This document shows positions 40,710 to 50,138 of a stretch of 64,000 nt of DNA, one piece after another (the first letter of the stretch is position 1; every line of letters begins with the position of its first letter). The notes under the pieces were generated by a model, which ran no database searches, was not told where the DNA came from, and worked only from the letters and a program-made list of their open reading frames with translations. The translations under genes and the position numbers were made by a program. Source of the DNA: JBGQOG01 sp052113705 (lineage in GTDB: Bacteria; Pseudomonadota; Alphaproteobacteria; Rhodobacterales; Rhodobacteraceae); assembly GCF_052113705.1 (NCBI RefSeq), contig NZ_JBGQOG010000001.1, positions 372,001 to 436,000 on the forward strand, given 5' to 3'.

Positions 40710-42782
40710 ATGACCACCGAGACCGTGGCGCAAGCCAATCCGCACGACCCTTTGGCCGCCGGGTTTCCGCCCAGCGCGCAGGGCCGCCTTCTGTTCTGGA
40801 TTGCGGTGGCCTTTTCCACCTTTCAGATCCTGACCGCCGCGCATCTGCTGGACATGCCCAGCCAGATCGTCCGGGCGATCCATGTTGGCTTTCTGATGCT
40901 TCTGGGCTTTCCGCTGCTGGCGCTGATGCGCGGGGCACGCGCGCCGATGGCCGCATTGGCCTGGGCTGCGGCACTCGCCGGGGTTCTGGTGGCCCTCTAT
41001 CAATGGTGGGAGTTTGTGCCGCTGCTGATGCGGGCGGGCGATCCCCTGCCCATCGACATCGCCTTTGGCGTGCTGGCGCTCTTGCTGGTCTTTGCCGCGG
41101 CCTGGGCGATGATGGGCCCGGCGCTGCCGGTGATCGCGGGCGCGTTTCTGGCCTATTGCCTCTGGGGCGAGTATCTGCCCAGCCCGCTGAACCATCGCGG
41201 CTATGATTTCAGCCAGGTCATCGACCACATGGCCTATGGCACCGAGGGGATTTACGGCATCCCGACCTATGTTTCCTCCAGTTTCATCTTTCTTTTCATC
41301 CTCTTCGGCTCGTTTCTGGAAAAGGCCGGGATGATCAAGCTGTTCACCGATGTCAGCCTGGGACTGGTCGGGCACAGACAGGGCGGCGCGGCCAAGGTTT
41401 CGGTGCTGGCCTCGGGGCTGATGGGCACGATTTCCGGCTCGGGCGTGGCCAATGTGGTGACCACCGGGCAATTCACCATCCCGCTGATGAAACGCTTTGG
41501 CTACAGCGCGGGCTTTGCCGGCGGGGTGGAGGCGACCGCCTCGATGGGCGGGCAGCTGATGCCGCCGGTGATGGGGGCCGTGGCCTTCATCATGGCCGAG
41601 ACCCTCGGCGTCGAATATATCGAAGTGGTGCGGGCCGCCGTTATTCCCGCCATCCTCTATTTCGCCGCCGCCTTCTGGATGGTGCATCTGGAAGCGGGTC
41701 GGATGGGCCTGCGCGGGCTGAGCAAGGCCGAACTCCCCTCGCCGCGCGCGGCGCTGCGCGAGGGCTGGCACCTGCTGCTGCCGCTCGGGGTTCTGGTTTG
41801 GCTCTTGTTCTCGGGCTACACACCGCTGTTCGCGGGCACGGTGGGGCTGGGGCTGACGGTGATGCTGATCCTCGGGGCCTCGGTGGCGCTGGGGCTGCCC
41901 GCAGGCGTGATCCGCATCCTGTTCTGGATCGGGCTGGGCCTGATCGCGGCGGCCTTTCTCGAATGGGGCATCTGGGTGGTGATCGCGGCGGTGGCGGCGC
42001 TGATGGCCGTCTGCGCGCTGAACAAGGGCGGGCGCGAGACGCTGGTGATCTGCCGCGACGCGCTGGCCGATGGCGCCAAGACCGCGCTGCCGGTGGGTAT
42101 TGCCTGCGCGCTGGTAGGCATCATCATCGGGACGATGACCCTGACGGGCGCGGCCAATACCTTTGGGCAGTTCATCGTCGGCGTCGGGCAAACCAGCCTG
42201 TTCCTGTCGCTGATCCTGACCATGGTCACCTGTATCGTGCTCGGCATGGGCATCCCGACCATTCCCAACTACATCATCACCTCCTCGATTGCCGGGCCTG
42301 CCCTGCTGGCGCTGGGGGTGCCGCTGATCGTCAGCCATATGTTCGTGTTCTACTTCGGCATTCTGGCCGATCTGACGCCGCCGGTGGCGCTGGCCTGCTT
42401 TGCCGCCGCGCCCATCGCGAAAGAGCGCGGCCTGACCATCAGCCTGAATGCGGTGAAAATTGCGGCGGCGGGGTTCGTGATCCCCTTCATGGCGGTCTAT
42501 ACCCCGGCGCTGATGCTGCAAGACGGCGGCCCGCTGGCCAGCGAAATCGGCTATCCGGCGGCGGTGGCCTATATCGTGCTCAAGGCGGCGCTGGCCATCG
42601 GCCTCTGGGGCGTGGCGGTGATCGGCTGGCTCGGCGTACCGCTCAAGCTGTGGCAGCGGGCGGGGGCGATGCTGGCGGCGGCGGCGCTGGTGGCGGCATT
42701 GCCCTCCACCGATCTGATCGGATTCGTGCTCGTCGGCGCCTTTGTCCTGCAGCTGCTCTGGCAGAAACGGTCGGTGGCATGA
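40710..42782 (+). CDS. Fused TRAP transporter permease (4TM+12TM)
   Basis: 690 residues, about 16-18 transmembrane helices: the small DctQ-like and large DctM-like subunits in one chain, as is usual for TAXI-TRAP systems. Conserved DctM-type stretches are GMIKLFTDVSLGLVGHRQGGAAKVSVLASGLMGTISGSGVANV and GMGIPTIPNYIITSSIAGPALLALG, followed by LADLTPPVALACFAAAPIA. It drives sodium- or proton-coupled uptake. ATG 40710 is preferred to 40704 because of GGGGA spacing. The stop overlaps the DUF1850 ATG (ATGA). Confidence 0.95.
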   Translation: MTTETVAQANPHDPLAAGFPPSAQGRLLFWIAVAFSTFQILTAAHLLDMPSQIVRAIHVGFLMLLGFPLLALMRGARAPMAALAWAAALAGVLVALYQWWEFVPLLMRAGDPLPIDIAFGVLALLLVFAAAWAMMGPALPVIAGAFLAYCLWGEYLPSPLNHRGYDFSQVIDHMAYGTEGIYGIPTYVSSSFIFLFILFGSFLEKAGMIKLFTDVSLGLVGHRQGGAAKVSVLASGLMGTISGSGVANVVTTGQFTIPLMKRFGYSAGFAGGVEATASMGGQLMPPVMGAVAFIMAETLGVEYIEVVRAAVIPAILYFAAAFWMVHLEAGRMGLRGLSKAELPSPRAALREGWHLLLPLGVLVWLLFSGYTPLFAGTVGLGLTVMLILGASVALGLPAGVIRILFWIGLGLIAAAFLEWGIWVVIAAVAALMAVCALNKGGRETLVICRDALADGAKTALPVGIACALVGIIIGTMTLTGAANTFGQFIVGVGQTSLFLSLILTMVTCIVLGMGIPTIPNYIITSSIAGPALLALGVPLIVSHMFVFYFGILADLTPPVALACFAAAPIAKERGLTISLNAVKIAAAGFVIPFMAVYTPALMLQDGGPLASEIGYPAAVAYIVLKAALAIGLWGVAVIGWLGVPLKLWQRAGAMLAAAALVAALPSTDLIGFVLVGAFVLQLLWQKRSVA

Positions 42783-43138
42783 GCGCCTGCCTGATGGTCG
42801 GGGCGGTGCTGATGCAGCTGAGCCACCCCGCCTTCACCCTGCACTGGACGCATTCGGTCGAAAAGGTCGAATGGGTCGAAAGCTGGCAGATCGCGGCGGA
42901 CGGGCTGCACCTGACCGGGGCCAGGATCAAAGGCTCCGGCGCGGGGATGGAGCCGGACGACAGCGCGGTCTTGCAGGACGGCTGGTGGGTCTGGCAGACC
43001 GACCGCCGCCTGCCCGCGCTGGAGCTGGCCGCCTCCGGGGCGACCGGCGGTGGCTGGCAGATCTGCGATGGTGCCACCTGCACCGAGATCGGGCAGAGCG
43101 CGGGCGCGCCCATCCGCCTCGCCCCCTGCCCGGGGTGA
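42779..43138 (+). CDS. DUF1850 protein of the TAXI-TRAP operon
   Basis: 119 residues. Hydrophobic N-terminus (MSACLMVGAVLMQ), then FTLHWTHSVEKVEWVESWQI, the HSVE-containing signature of DUF1850, and RIKGSGAGMEPDD. Paired cysteines ICDGATCTEIG near the C-terminus. This small family is found with TAXI-TRAP permeases, and its function is undetermined. Translationally coupled to the permease through ATGA, supporting a direct role in transport. Confidence 0.92.
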   Translation: MSACLMVGAVLMQLSHPAFTLHWTHSVEKVEWVESWQIAADGLHLTGARIKGSGAGMEPDDSAVLQDGWWVWQTDRRLPALELAASGATGGGWQICDGATCTEIGQSAGAPIRLAPCPG

Positions 43139-43144
43139 ACGGCT

Positions 43145-44971
43145 TTGCGCTTTTCATCCCGGACCGCTTTGGCCACACTGCCCCCACAGCACAAACCGGG
43201 ACAGGTGGATTTGGCACGCAGGACAGGGATCGGGCCGCTGATGTCGGTGCTTTTGCCCTTCATCACCGCCGTGGTGGCGGCAACGCTGGTCTGGATGCTG
43301 GCCGAGCGCTGGATCACCGCGCGGGTGCAGGCCGAGCTGGACCAGTCGCTCCTGCTCACCGCGCGCGCGGTACAGGCCGAGATTGACCGCTTTCGCGCCC
43401 TGCCCGATGTCGCGGGCGAGGATGCGCGGATCAAGGCCGCGCTGCTCGACCCCCGCGCGCTTGGCGAGGCGAACCGCTATCTTGAGGCGGTGGCGGGCCA
43501 TGCCGGGGCGATGGAGCTGTTTTTGATCAATGCCGAGGGGCGCACGATCGCCGCCTCGAACTGGAACCGCGACGGCAGTTTTGTGGGGCATGACTACGGG
43601 TTTCGCCCTTATTTCCGGCAGGCGATGGCGACGGGCCGCGGGCAGTTCTACGCCATCGGCGTCACCACCGGGGTGCCGGGTTTCTTCCTGTCGACCCGGG
43701 TGACGGCGGGAGCGATGCAGGGCGTGCTGGTGGTCAAGATCGACCTGCGCCCGTTGCAAAACACCTGGCGCAGTGCGGGCGCCGCCGTAGCGCTGATTGA
43801 TGCCTTTGGTGTGATCTTCCTGTCCGGGCGGCCGGACTGGACCTATCACCCGCTCGCGCCGCTGACCGCCGAAACCCTGGCCGAGCTGGCCGCAACGCGC
43901 ACCTATGACGGCGTGGTTCTGGCCGAGGCCGACCCGTTGATGCCGCGCGCCGTGCCGGGACCGGATGTCGCCGGCAAAGGCTGGGTCGCCCGGCTGACGC
44001 CGGTGTCGGGGACGACATGGCAGCTGATGGCCTCGCAACCCTCGACAATCATCACCGGCGGCGCAGTCAGCTGGGCGCTGGGGGCCGCCATGCTGTCCTT
44101 GCTGGTGACGGGCCTGTTCACCGCCTGGGACCAGCGCCGCCAGATCATCGGCCTGCGGCTGGCACAATCGGACCGTTTCGAGGCGATGGTCGAGGCGCGC
44201 ACCGCCGATCTCGCGCGTGAGGTCGAAGCCCGGCGTCAGGCCGAGGCCGATCTGCGCGCCACGCAAGAACATCTGATCCATGCCGAGAAGATGGCGGCGC
44301 TGGGGCGGATGTCCACCGCGATCGTGCATGAAATCAGCCAGCCCTTGGCCGCGATGGAGGCCACGCTGACGGCGGCCGAACTGTCGCTGCCGGAGGGTCA
44401 GGACCTCACCGCCACGCGGCTGAGCACCGCCAAGGGCCTGATCCGGCGGATGCAGCGCACGACCAAACATCTCAAGAGTTTCGGGCGCAAGGAGACCGGC
44501 AGCCTGTCGCTGATCGACCTCAGGCCGGTCCTGACCTCGGCGCTGGAGCTGGTAGCGCTGCGGGCACGGGTGGTGGGCGTCACGCCGGAGGTGACCGGTC
44601 CCGCGGTGCCGGTGCGGGTGATGGCAGGCGCGGTGCGGGTCGAACAGGTGATCGTCAACCTCCTCCTCAATGCGCTGGACGCGGTTGAGGGGCGGGAGGG
44701 CGCGCAGATCAGCGTCGCGCTGACATTTGCCGATGACAAGGTGCGGCTTTGTGTACGCGACACCGGTCAGGGCATGGCCGCAGATGTGCTGTCCCGGGTG
44801 ACAGAGCCTTTCTTTTCAACCAAGGCAAACAGTGAGGGGCTGGGTCTCGGACTGGCGATTTCCACCGCGATCCTGACCGAATTCGGCGGCGATCTGACCG
44901 TCACCTCAACGCAAGGTGTCGGCACCGAGGCCTGGGTGACCCTGCCCCGCGCAGAGGAGGAGGCAGGCTGA
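43145..44971 (+). CDS. DctB-like sensor histidine kinase
   Basis: 608 residues. Membrane segment at about 33-51 and a second at about 308-330 enclose a periplasmic double-Cache-type sensor of 250 residues (RTIAASNWNRDGSFVGHDYGFRPYFRQAM, the dCache signature). A coiled linker follows, then the H-box MSTAIVHEISQPLAAME (His near 395), N-box NLLLNALDAVEG, and G-boxes DTGQGM and GLGLGLAI. It should autophosphorylate on sensing the transported solute. Start is a TTG 6 bp after the DUF1850 stop and is uncertain; later GTG/TTG codons exist. The stop shares bases with the next ATG (TGATG). Confidence 0.92.
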   Translation: MRFSSRTALATLPPQHKPGQVDLARRTGIGPLMSVLLPFITAVVAATLVWMLAERWITARVQAELDQSLLLTARAVQAEIDRFRALPDVAGEDARIKAALLDPRALGEANRYLEAVAGHAGAMELFLINAEGRTIAASNWNRDGSFVGHDYGFRPYFRQAMATGRGQFYAIGVTTGVPGFFLSTRVTAGAMQGVLVVKIDLRPLQNTWRSAGAAVALIDAFGVIFLSGRPDWTYHPLAPLTAETLAELAATRTYDGVVLAEADPLMPRAVPGPDVAGKGWVARLTPVSGTTWQLMASQPSTIITGGAVSWALGAAMLSLLVTGLFTAWDQRRQIIGLRLAQSDRFEAMVEARTADLAREVEARRQAEADLRATQEHLIHAEKMAALGRMSTAIVHEISQPLAAMEATLTAAELSLPEGQDLTATRLSTAKGLIRRMQRTTKHLKSFGRKETGSLSLIDLRPVLTSALELVALRARVVGVTPEVTGPAVPVRVMAGAVRVEQVIVNLLLNALDAVEGREGAQISVALTFADDKVRLCVRDTGQGMAADVLSRVTEPFFSTKANSEGLGLGLAISTAILTEFGGDLTVTSTQGVGTEAWVTLPRAEEEAG

Positions 44972-46284
44972 TGGCGGTTCTGTTCGTGGTGGATGACGAT
45001 ACCGATCACCTCGCAGCGCTCTGCGATCTGATGCAGGCGGCGGGGCATGTGGCGCGGGGCTTCTCCGGCGGGGCGGCGGCTTTGGCGGCGATGGAGACGC
45101 CGCCGGACCTGCTGATCACCGATTTGCGGATGCCGGATATGGACGGCCAGGCGCTTCTGACCGCGATCAAGGCCGGGGCGGGCGATCTGCCGGTGATCGT
45201 GCTGACCGGGCATGGGGATGTCGGCCATGCGGTACAGGCGATCCGTGCCGGGGCCGAGGACTTTCTGGAAAAGCCCTATGATGCGTCGCATCTCGTGGCT
45301 GTGGTGGCGCGGGCCTTGGCGGCGCGCGCCACCCGCACCGAAGTCGCCCGGCTGCAACAGATCATTGCGGAAGGGGCCGCGGCCACCATTCTGGGCGCAA
45401 GCCGCGCCATGCAGGCTTTCCGGGCGGGCATTGCGGCGCTGGCCCCGCTGGATCTGGACGTGGTGATCACCGGCGAGACGGGCACCGGCAAGGAACTGGC
45501 GGCACGTGCGCTGCATGCGGGCAGCCCGCGCGCCGCCGCCCCTTTCGTCGCCGTCAACTGTGCCGCCCTGCCCGAGGCGATGTTTGAAACCCTGATGTTC
45601 GGCCATGCCGAGGGTGCCTTTGCCGGGGCGGGGGCCGCACGGCCCGGCAAGCTCGAGGCGGCAGAGGGCGGCACCCTGCTGCTCGACGAGATAGAGGCGA
45701 TGCCGTTGGCGCTGCAGGCGAAGCTGCTCCGGGTCCTGCAAGAACGTGCGGTGGAGCGGCTGGGAGAGAACGGGTTGCGGCCGGTGAACATCCGGGTGAT
45801 CGCCACCTCAAAGATCGATCTGCAGGCGGCTGTGGCGGCACAGACTTTTCGGCCCGACCTCTACTATCGGCTGGCGGGTGCGGTGTTGCAGACGCCCAAC
45901 CTGCGGGTGGCGGCCACGGATATTCCGCTGATCTTTTCGCATTACAGCCAGCTTGCCGCGCGCCGCTATGGGCGCGCCGATCCACCGCTGAACTTCATGC
46001 TGATGCAGCACCTGAAGGACCGGGTCTGGCATGGCAATGTCCGCGAACTCAGGGCCGCAGCAGAGGCCCATGCCCTGGGGCTTTATGACGGGCGCGGCGA
46101 TGATGTGCCGATGCTTGCGGAGGAGACTCTGGCCGAAAAGCTTGCCGGGTTTGAAAAGCGCGAAATCGCCGCCGCGCTGGACCGCCATCGCGGCAACACG
46201 CTGCGGGTGGCGGATGCGCTCGGCCTGCCGCGCCGGACGCTGAACGATAAAATGCGGCGGTATGGGCTCATTTCGGACGGTTAG
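44971..46284 (+). CDS. Sigma-54-type response regulator (DctD/NtrC-like) with variant GAFAGA loop
   Basis: 437 residues. The receiver has acidic VDDDTD and phospho-acceptor Asp51 (ITDLRMPDMDG). The AAA+ domain has Walker A GETGTGKE near residue 167 and Walker B GGTLLLDEIE. The sigma-54 contact loop reads GAFAGA (EGAFAGAGAARPGK, near 215) instead of GAFTGA. A Fis-type HTH closes the protein (NTLRVADALGLPRRTLNDKMRRYG). The loop change may weaken or abolish sigma-54 activation. Coupled to the kinase by TGATG. Confidence 0.92.
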   Translation: MAVLFVVDDDTDHLAALCDLMQAAGHVARGFSGGAAALAAMETPPDLLITDLRMPDMDGQALLTAIKAGAGDLPVIVLTGHGDVGHAVQAIRAGAEDFLEKPYDASHLVAVVARALAARATRTEVARLQQIIAEGAAATILGASRAMQAFRAGIAALAPLDLDVVITGETGTGKELAARALHAGSPRAAAPFVAVNCAALPEAMFETLMFGHAEGAFAGAGAARPGKLEAAEGGTLLLDEIEAMPLALQAKLLRVLQERAVERLGENGLRPVNIRVIATSKIDLQAAVAAQTFRPDLYYRLAGAVLQTPNLRVAATDIPLIFSHYSQLAARRYGRADPPLNFMLMQHLKDRVWHGNVRELRAAAEAHALGLYDGRGDDVPMLAEETLAEKLAGFEKREIAAALDRHRGNTLRVADALGLPRRTLNDKMRRYGLISDG

Positions 46285-46457
46285 GGGCGCGTGTGACCGG
46301 AGCAGGCAGAGATGAACACCACAGCGCGCGCGTCAGCGCTGGCGGCGATGCCTCTCCCGCGCGCGCCGCCAAAGCATATCGAGAGCACAAAAGCGGCTCC
46401 AGGCAATTTCCCATGCCTTGCCGCAAGCGGCTGACTTAAAAGGGTTTCAGGGTGAGG

Positions 46458-46541
46458 TGGTAGCCGCTGCGGGACTCGAACCCGCACGCCCGAAGGCAAC
46501 CGATTTTAAGTCGGGTCTGTCTACCATTTCAGCAAGCGGCC
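46458..46541 (-). tRNA. tRNA-Leu (anticodon UAA)
   Basis: Minus-strand cloverleaf. Acceptor GGCCGCT pairs with AGCGGCT (one G-U pair). The anticodon arm is CCGAC-TTAAAAT-CGG with anticodon TAA. There is a variable arm (TTGCC-TTCG-GGC), and the T-arm is GCGGG-TTCGAGT-CCCGC. The terminal CCA is encoded. The long variable arm confirms a class II tRNA, hence leucine. Confidence 0.95.
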
Positions 46542-46890
46542 CCCGCAGGTTTCATAAGCCTGCCCTGCGCGCCCCTCAAGCCGGTATTTGCGTCCGGCAG
46601 GCACAAGCGTGGCGCAGATTGCCCCGAAAGACACCCCTTTCCTGCCGCACCCGGCTACCGGGGCCCCGGCAGAAAGCCCTGCATCTGCCGCCCCGCCAAT
46701 GCACCACAGCCGCCGCAACCTTCAGCGCTTCTTGCGGGCCCCGCGCCCTTGCAACGGGGTCGCCGCCGCGCGGGCCCGCCCCCGCAATTCACCCCGAATA
46801 CACCGCGCAACCTGCCGCGAGCGCTCAAAAACATTGCACCGTGAAGAAACCATCTATCCCCGGCCGCAACGCCCGGCTAGCGTGCCGCGC
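46542..46890. other. Intergenic stretch, nothing recognised
   Basis: 349 bp between the start of the tRNA and the MFS gene. It must contain the tRNA promoter (minus strand) and the MFS promoter. No gene, repeat or strong structure could be supported. Confidence 0.4.
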
Positions 46891-48111
46891 ATGCGCCTGA
46901 TCATTTCTTTCACCGCTCTCTTTCTGGCCGTCATTTTCGTGCAACTCGGCTCGGGCGGGGTTGCGCCGCTTGATGCGATCTCGGGGCTTAAACTCGGCTT
47001 TGCCAAGACCGAAGTCGGCATGCTGGGATCGGCGCATTTTCTGGGGTTTTTCGCCGGATGCTGGGCCGCGCCGCGCCTGATGGGCTCGGTGGGCCATGTG
47101 CGCAGCTTTGCCGCGTTTTCAGCCTTGGGCACCATCGGCATTGCGGCGCATATGATGCTGGTCAATCCGCTGGCCTGGGCGGTGATGCGGATGCTGACCG
47201 GGCTGGCCGTCGCCGGCTGCTACACGGTGATCGAGGCCTGGCTGCAATCGAGCGTCACCAATGAGACGCGGGGCCGCGCCATGGCCAGCTACCGCATCGT
47301 CGACATTGGCGCCAGCCTCGGGGCGCAGCTGATGATCGGCGTGCTGACCCCGTCAAGCTATGCCAGCTACAACCTGCTGGCCATTCTGTGCTGCGCCGCG
47401 CTGCTGCCGCTGGCGCTGACCCGCAACACCGAGCCGGAAACGCCCCCCGCCCCCCGCCTGCGGCCCCGCCTCGCCTGGGACCGCTCGCCGCTGGCGGCGC
47501 TGGCGGTGGTGGTGTCGGGGGTGACCGGGGCGGCGTTCCGCTTCGTGGGCCCGGTCTATGCCGATGGTGTCGGTCTGACGCTGGACCAGATCGCCGCCTT
47601 TCTGGCGCTCTATGTGCTGGGCGGTTGGATTGCGCAGCTGCCCGTGGGCTGGCTCGCCGACCGCTATGACCGCCGCTCGGTGCTGATCGGTCTCTCGGTC
47701 GCGGCGCTGGCGGCTTCGGCGCTGACCATCTTTCTGTCGGGCGCGGGGCATCAGGCGGTCTATATCGCCGCCGCTTTCTTTGGCTTTGCCACCTTGCCCA
47801 TCTACTCGGTCGCCGCCGCGCATGCCCATGATTTCGCGAACAACTCCGAGCGGGTTGAGCTGTCGGCGGCGCTGATGTTCCTCTATGCGCTGGGGGCCAT
47901 TGCCTCGCCCATCCTCGCCTCGGTGCTGATCGAGGCCTTTGGCCCCTCGGCGATGTTCCTGTTCCTGTCGACGGTGCATCTGGCACTGGTGGCCTTTGGC
48001 CTGATCCGCATGTCGGCCCGCCCCACCCCCGAGGGGCGCACCCGCTACACCTGGGTGCCGCGCACCTCGTTCCAGATCGGGCGGCTGTTGCGGCGCGACC
48101 GCGAGGAGTAA
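46891..48111 (+). CDS. MFS transporter (YcaD-type)
   Basis: 406 residues, about 12 helices. The first helix pair reads MRLIISFTALFLAVIFVQLGSGGVAPLDAISG. The conserved YCYTVIEAW-like segment (AGCYTVIEAWLQSSVTNETRGRAMASYRIVD) and the loop GWLADRYDRRSVLIG after helix 8 point to the YcaD-like subfamily. Substrate unknown. The C-terminal tail is cytoplasmic and basic. The long in-frame extension upstream is not protein-like. Confidence 0.88.
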   Translation: MRLIISFTALFLAVIFVQLGSGGVAPLDAISGLKLGFAKTEVGMLGSAHFLGFFAGCWAAPRLMGSVGHVRSFAAFSALGTIGIAAHMMLVNPLAWAVMRMLTGLAVAGCYTVIEAWLQSSVTNETRGRAMASYRIVDIGASLGAQLMIGVLTPSSYASYNLLAILCCAALLPLALTRNTEPETPPAPRLRPRLAWDRSPLAALAVVVSGVTGAAFRFVGPVYADGVGLTLDQIAAFLALYVLGGWIAQLPVGWLADRYDRRSVLIGLSVAALAASALTIFLSGAGHQAVYIAAAFFGFATLPIYSVAAAHAHDFANNSERVELSAALMFLYALGAIASPILASVLIEAFGPSAMFLFLSTVHLALVAFGLIRMSARPTPEGRTRYTWVPRTSFQIGRLLRRDREE

Positions 48112-48196
48112 TCCCCGCGTCGCTTTGCCGCCCTTCCCTCTGGCATTGACCCCGGATGCGCGGTAAACCCCCGCAAAACCGGTCGGAAGGGCGCAT

Positions 48197-49915
48197 ATGG
48201 CACGGCATCTCATCACCTCGGCGATTCCCTATATCAACGGCATCAAGCATCTGGGCAACCTCGTCGGCTCACAGCTTCCCGCCGATCTTTTCGCGCGCTA
48301 TCAGCGCGACCGCGGGCATGAGGTGATGTTCATCTGTGCGACCGATGAGCATGGCACCCCGGCGGAACTCGCCGCCGCCAAGGTGGGCAAACCGGTCGAG
48401 GAATATTGCGCCGAGATGCACGCCGTTCAGGCGGAAATCGCGCGCGGCTTCCGCCTGTCCTTTGACCATTTCGGCCGCTCCTCCAGCCCGCAGAACCGCG
48501 TGCTGACCCAGGCCTTCGCGAAACGTCTGGCCGAGGCCGGGCTGATCCGCGAAGTGACCGAAAAGCAGATGTATTCCAACGCCGATGGCCGGTTCCTGCC
48601 CGACCGCTATATCGAGGGCACCTGCCCCAACTGCGGTTTTGACTCTGCGCGCGGCGATCAATGCGACAATTGCACGAAACAGCTCGATCCGGTGGATCTG
48701 ATCAATCCGCGTTCGGTGATCTCGGGCTCGACCGATCTGGAGCTGCGCGAGACGAAACACCTGTTCCTGCGCCAGTCGGAAATGCGCGGCAAATTGCAGG
48801 ACTGGATCGACAGCAAGAGCGATTGGCCGATCCTGACCACCTCGATCGCCAAGAAATGGCTGAACGATGGTGACGGGCTACAAGACCGCGGCATCACCCG
48901 CGACCTACACTGGGGCGTGCCCGCGCAATTCGACGGTGCGCCTTGGGCGGGGATGGAGGGTAAGGTTTTCTACGTCTGGTTCGACGCCCCCATCGAATAT
49001 ATCGCCTGCACGCAGGAATGGGCCGATGCAAACGGCAAGGGCGAGGCCGATTGGCAGCGCTGGTGGCGCACCGACAAAGGCGCGGCGGACGTGACCTATA
49101 CCCAGTTCATGGGCAAGGATAACGTGCCGTTCCACACGCTCAGCTTCCCGGCGACCATTCTGGGTTCCGAAGAGCCGTGGAAGCTGGTCGATTACATCAA
49201 GTCCTTCAACTACCTGAACTATGACGGCGGCCAGTTCTCGACCTCGCGCGGGCGCGGTGTGTTCATGGATCAGGCGCTGGAGATCCTGCCCTCGGATTAC
49301 TGGCGCTGGTGGCTCCTCAGCCACGCCCCGGAATCGGCGGACAGCGAATTCACTTGGGAGAATTTCCAGACCTCGGTGAACAAGGATCTGGCCGATGTGC
49401 TGGGGAATTTTGTCAGCCGGATCACCAAATTCACCCGCTCGAAATTCGGCGAGGCCCTGCCCGAAGGCGGCGCCTGGGGCGAACGTGAGGCCGCGCTGAC
49501 CGAAGAGCTGACCACCCGCGTCCGCGCCTATGAAGGTTTCATGGACGAAAAAGAGGTCCGCAAGGCCGCCGCGGAACTCCGCGCGATCTGGGTGGCGGGC
49601 AACGAATACCTGCAATCGGCAGCGCCCTGGACGGTGTTCAAGACCGATCCGGCGCAGGCGGCAGCGCAGGCGCGCCTCGCGTTGAACCTGATCCGCCTTT
49701 ACGCGATCCTGTCCGAGCCCTTCATTCCGGATGCCGCGGCAAACATGCTGGAATCAATGCAATGCAGCGACCGCAGCTGGCCCGACGATGTCGCGGCGGC
49801 GCTGGAATTCCTGCCGGTGGGCCATGCCTTCACCACGCCCGAAGTGCTGTTCCGCAAGATTGCCGATGAAGAGCGCGAAGACTGGCAAAAACGCTTTGCG
49901 GGCATCCGCAGCTAA
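48197..49915 (+). CDS. metG: Methionyl-tRNA synthetase
   Basis: 572 residues. Class I signatures: HIGH-like segment GIKHLGNLVGSQL within ITSAIPYINGIKHLGNL, the zinc-binding CPNCGFDSARGDQCDNC, and FSTSRGRGVFM in place of KMSKS. The last is the normal variant for this MetG subtype. It charges initiator and elongator tRNA-Met. The family's extra C-terminal tRNA-binding domain is absent, as usual for this length. Followed by a double copy of the 3'-end repeat. Confidence 0.97.
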   Translation: MARHLITSAIPYINGIKHLGNLVGSQLPADLFARYQRDRGHEVMFICATDEHGTPAELAAAKVGKPVEEYCAEMHAVQAEIARGFRLSFDHFGRSSSPQNRVLTQAFAKRLAEAGLIREVTEKQMYSNADGRFLPDRYIEGTCPNCGFDSARGDQCDNCTKQLDPVDLINPRSVISGSTDLELRETKHLFLRQSEMRGKLQDWIDSKSDWPILTTSIAKKWLNDGDGLQDRGITRDLHWGVPAQFDGAPWAGMEGKVFYVWFDAPIEYIACTQEWADANGKGEADWQRWWRTDKGAADVTYTQFMGKDNVPFHTLSFPATILGSEEPWKLVDYIKSFNYLNYDGGQFSTSRGRGVFMDQALEILPSDYWRWWLLSHAPESADSEFTWENFQTSVNKDLADVLGNFVSRITKFTRSKFGEALPEGGAWGEREAALTEELTTRVRAYEGFMDEKEVRKAAAELRAIWVAGNEYLQSAAPWTVFKTDPAQAAAQARLALNLIRLYAILSEPFIPDAAANMLESMQCSDRSWPDDVAAALEFLPVGHAFTTPEVLFRKIADEEREDWQKRFAGIRS

Positions 49916-49928
49916 GCTCTGATCGCGA

Positions 49929-50056
49929 AGGGGGGCGCTGCCCCCCGCCTGCGGCTCCCCCCGGGATATTTTGAACGAAGCAAGACCGCACGATTTGCTT
50001 CGTTCAAAATATCCTCGGGGGTGAGGGGCGCAGCCCCGAGGGGGCAGACGGCCCCC
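49929..50056. repeat. 3'-end repeat units, copy B, fused head to head
   Basis: A perfect 19-bp inverted repeat (49965-49983 with 49995-50013, 11-nt spacer) carries TTGCTTCGTTCAAAATATC in both directions. Each arm is followed outward by CCCGGGGGG or CTCGGGGG and then by a GGGGGCAG-type hairpin. Thus one unit reads downstream of metG and the other downstream of the convergent cspA, in the same sense relative to its gene as copies A, C and D. Confidence 0.75.
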
Positions 50057-50087
50057 TGCACGTTCCCCGCCCCGCGCGCGATATGAA

Positions 50088-50115
50088 AACGGGGCAGACT
50101 TGCGTCCACCCCGTT
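50088..50115 (-). terminator. Terminator of cspA
   Basis: On the minus strand AACGGGG, a 14-nt loop, CCCCGTT, then TTC. A 7-bp stem 24 bp after the cspA stop. Confidence 0.6.
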
Positions 50116-50138
50116 CAGAATTCATCTCTCTGAAGAAA

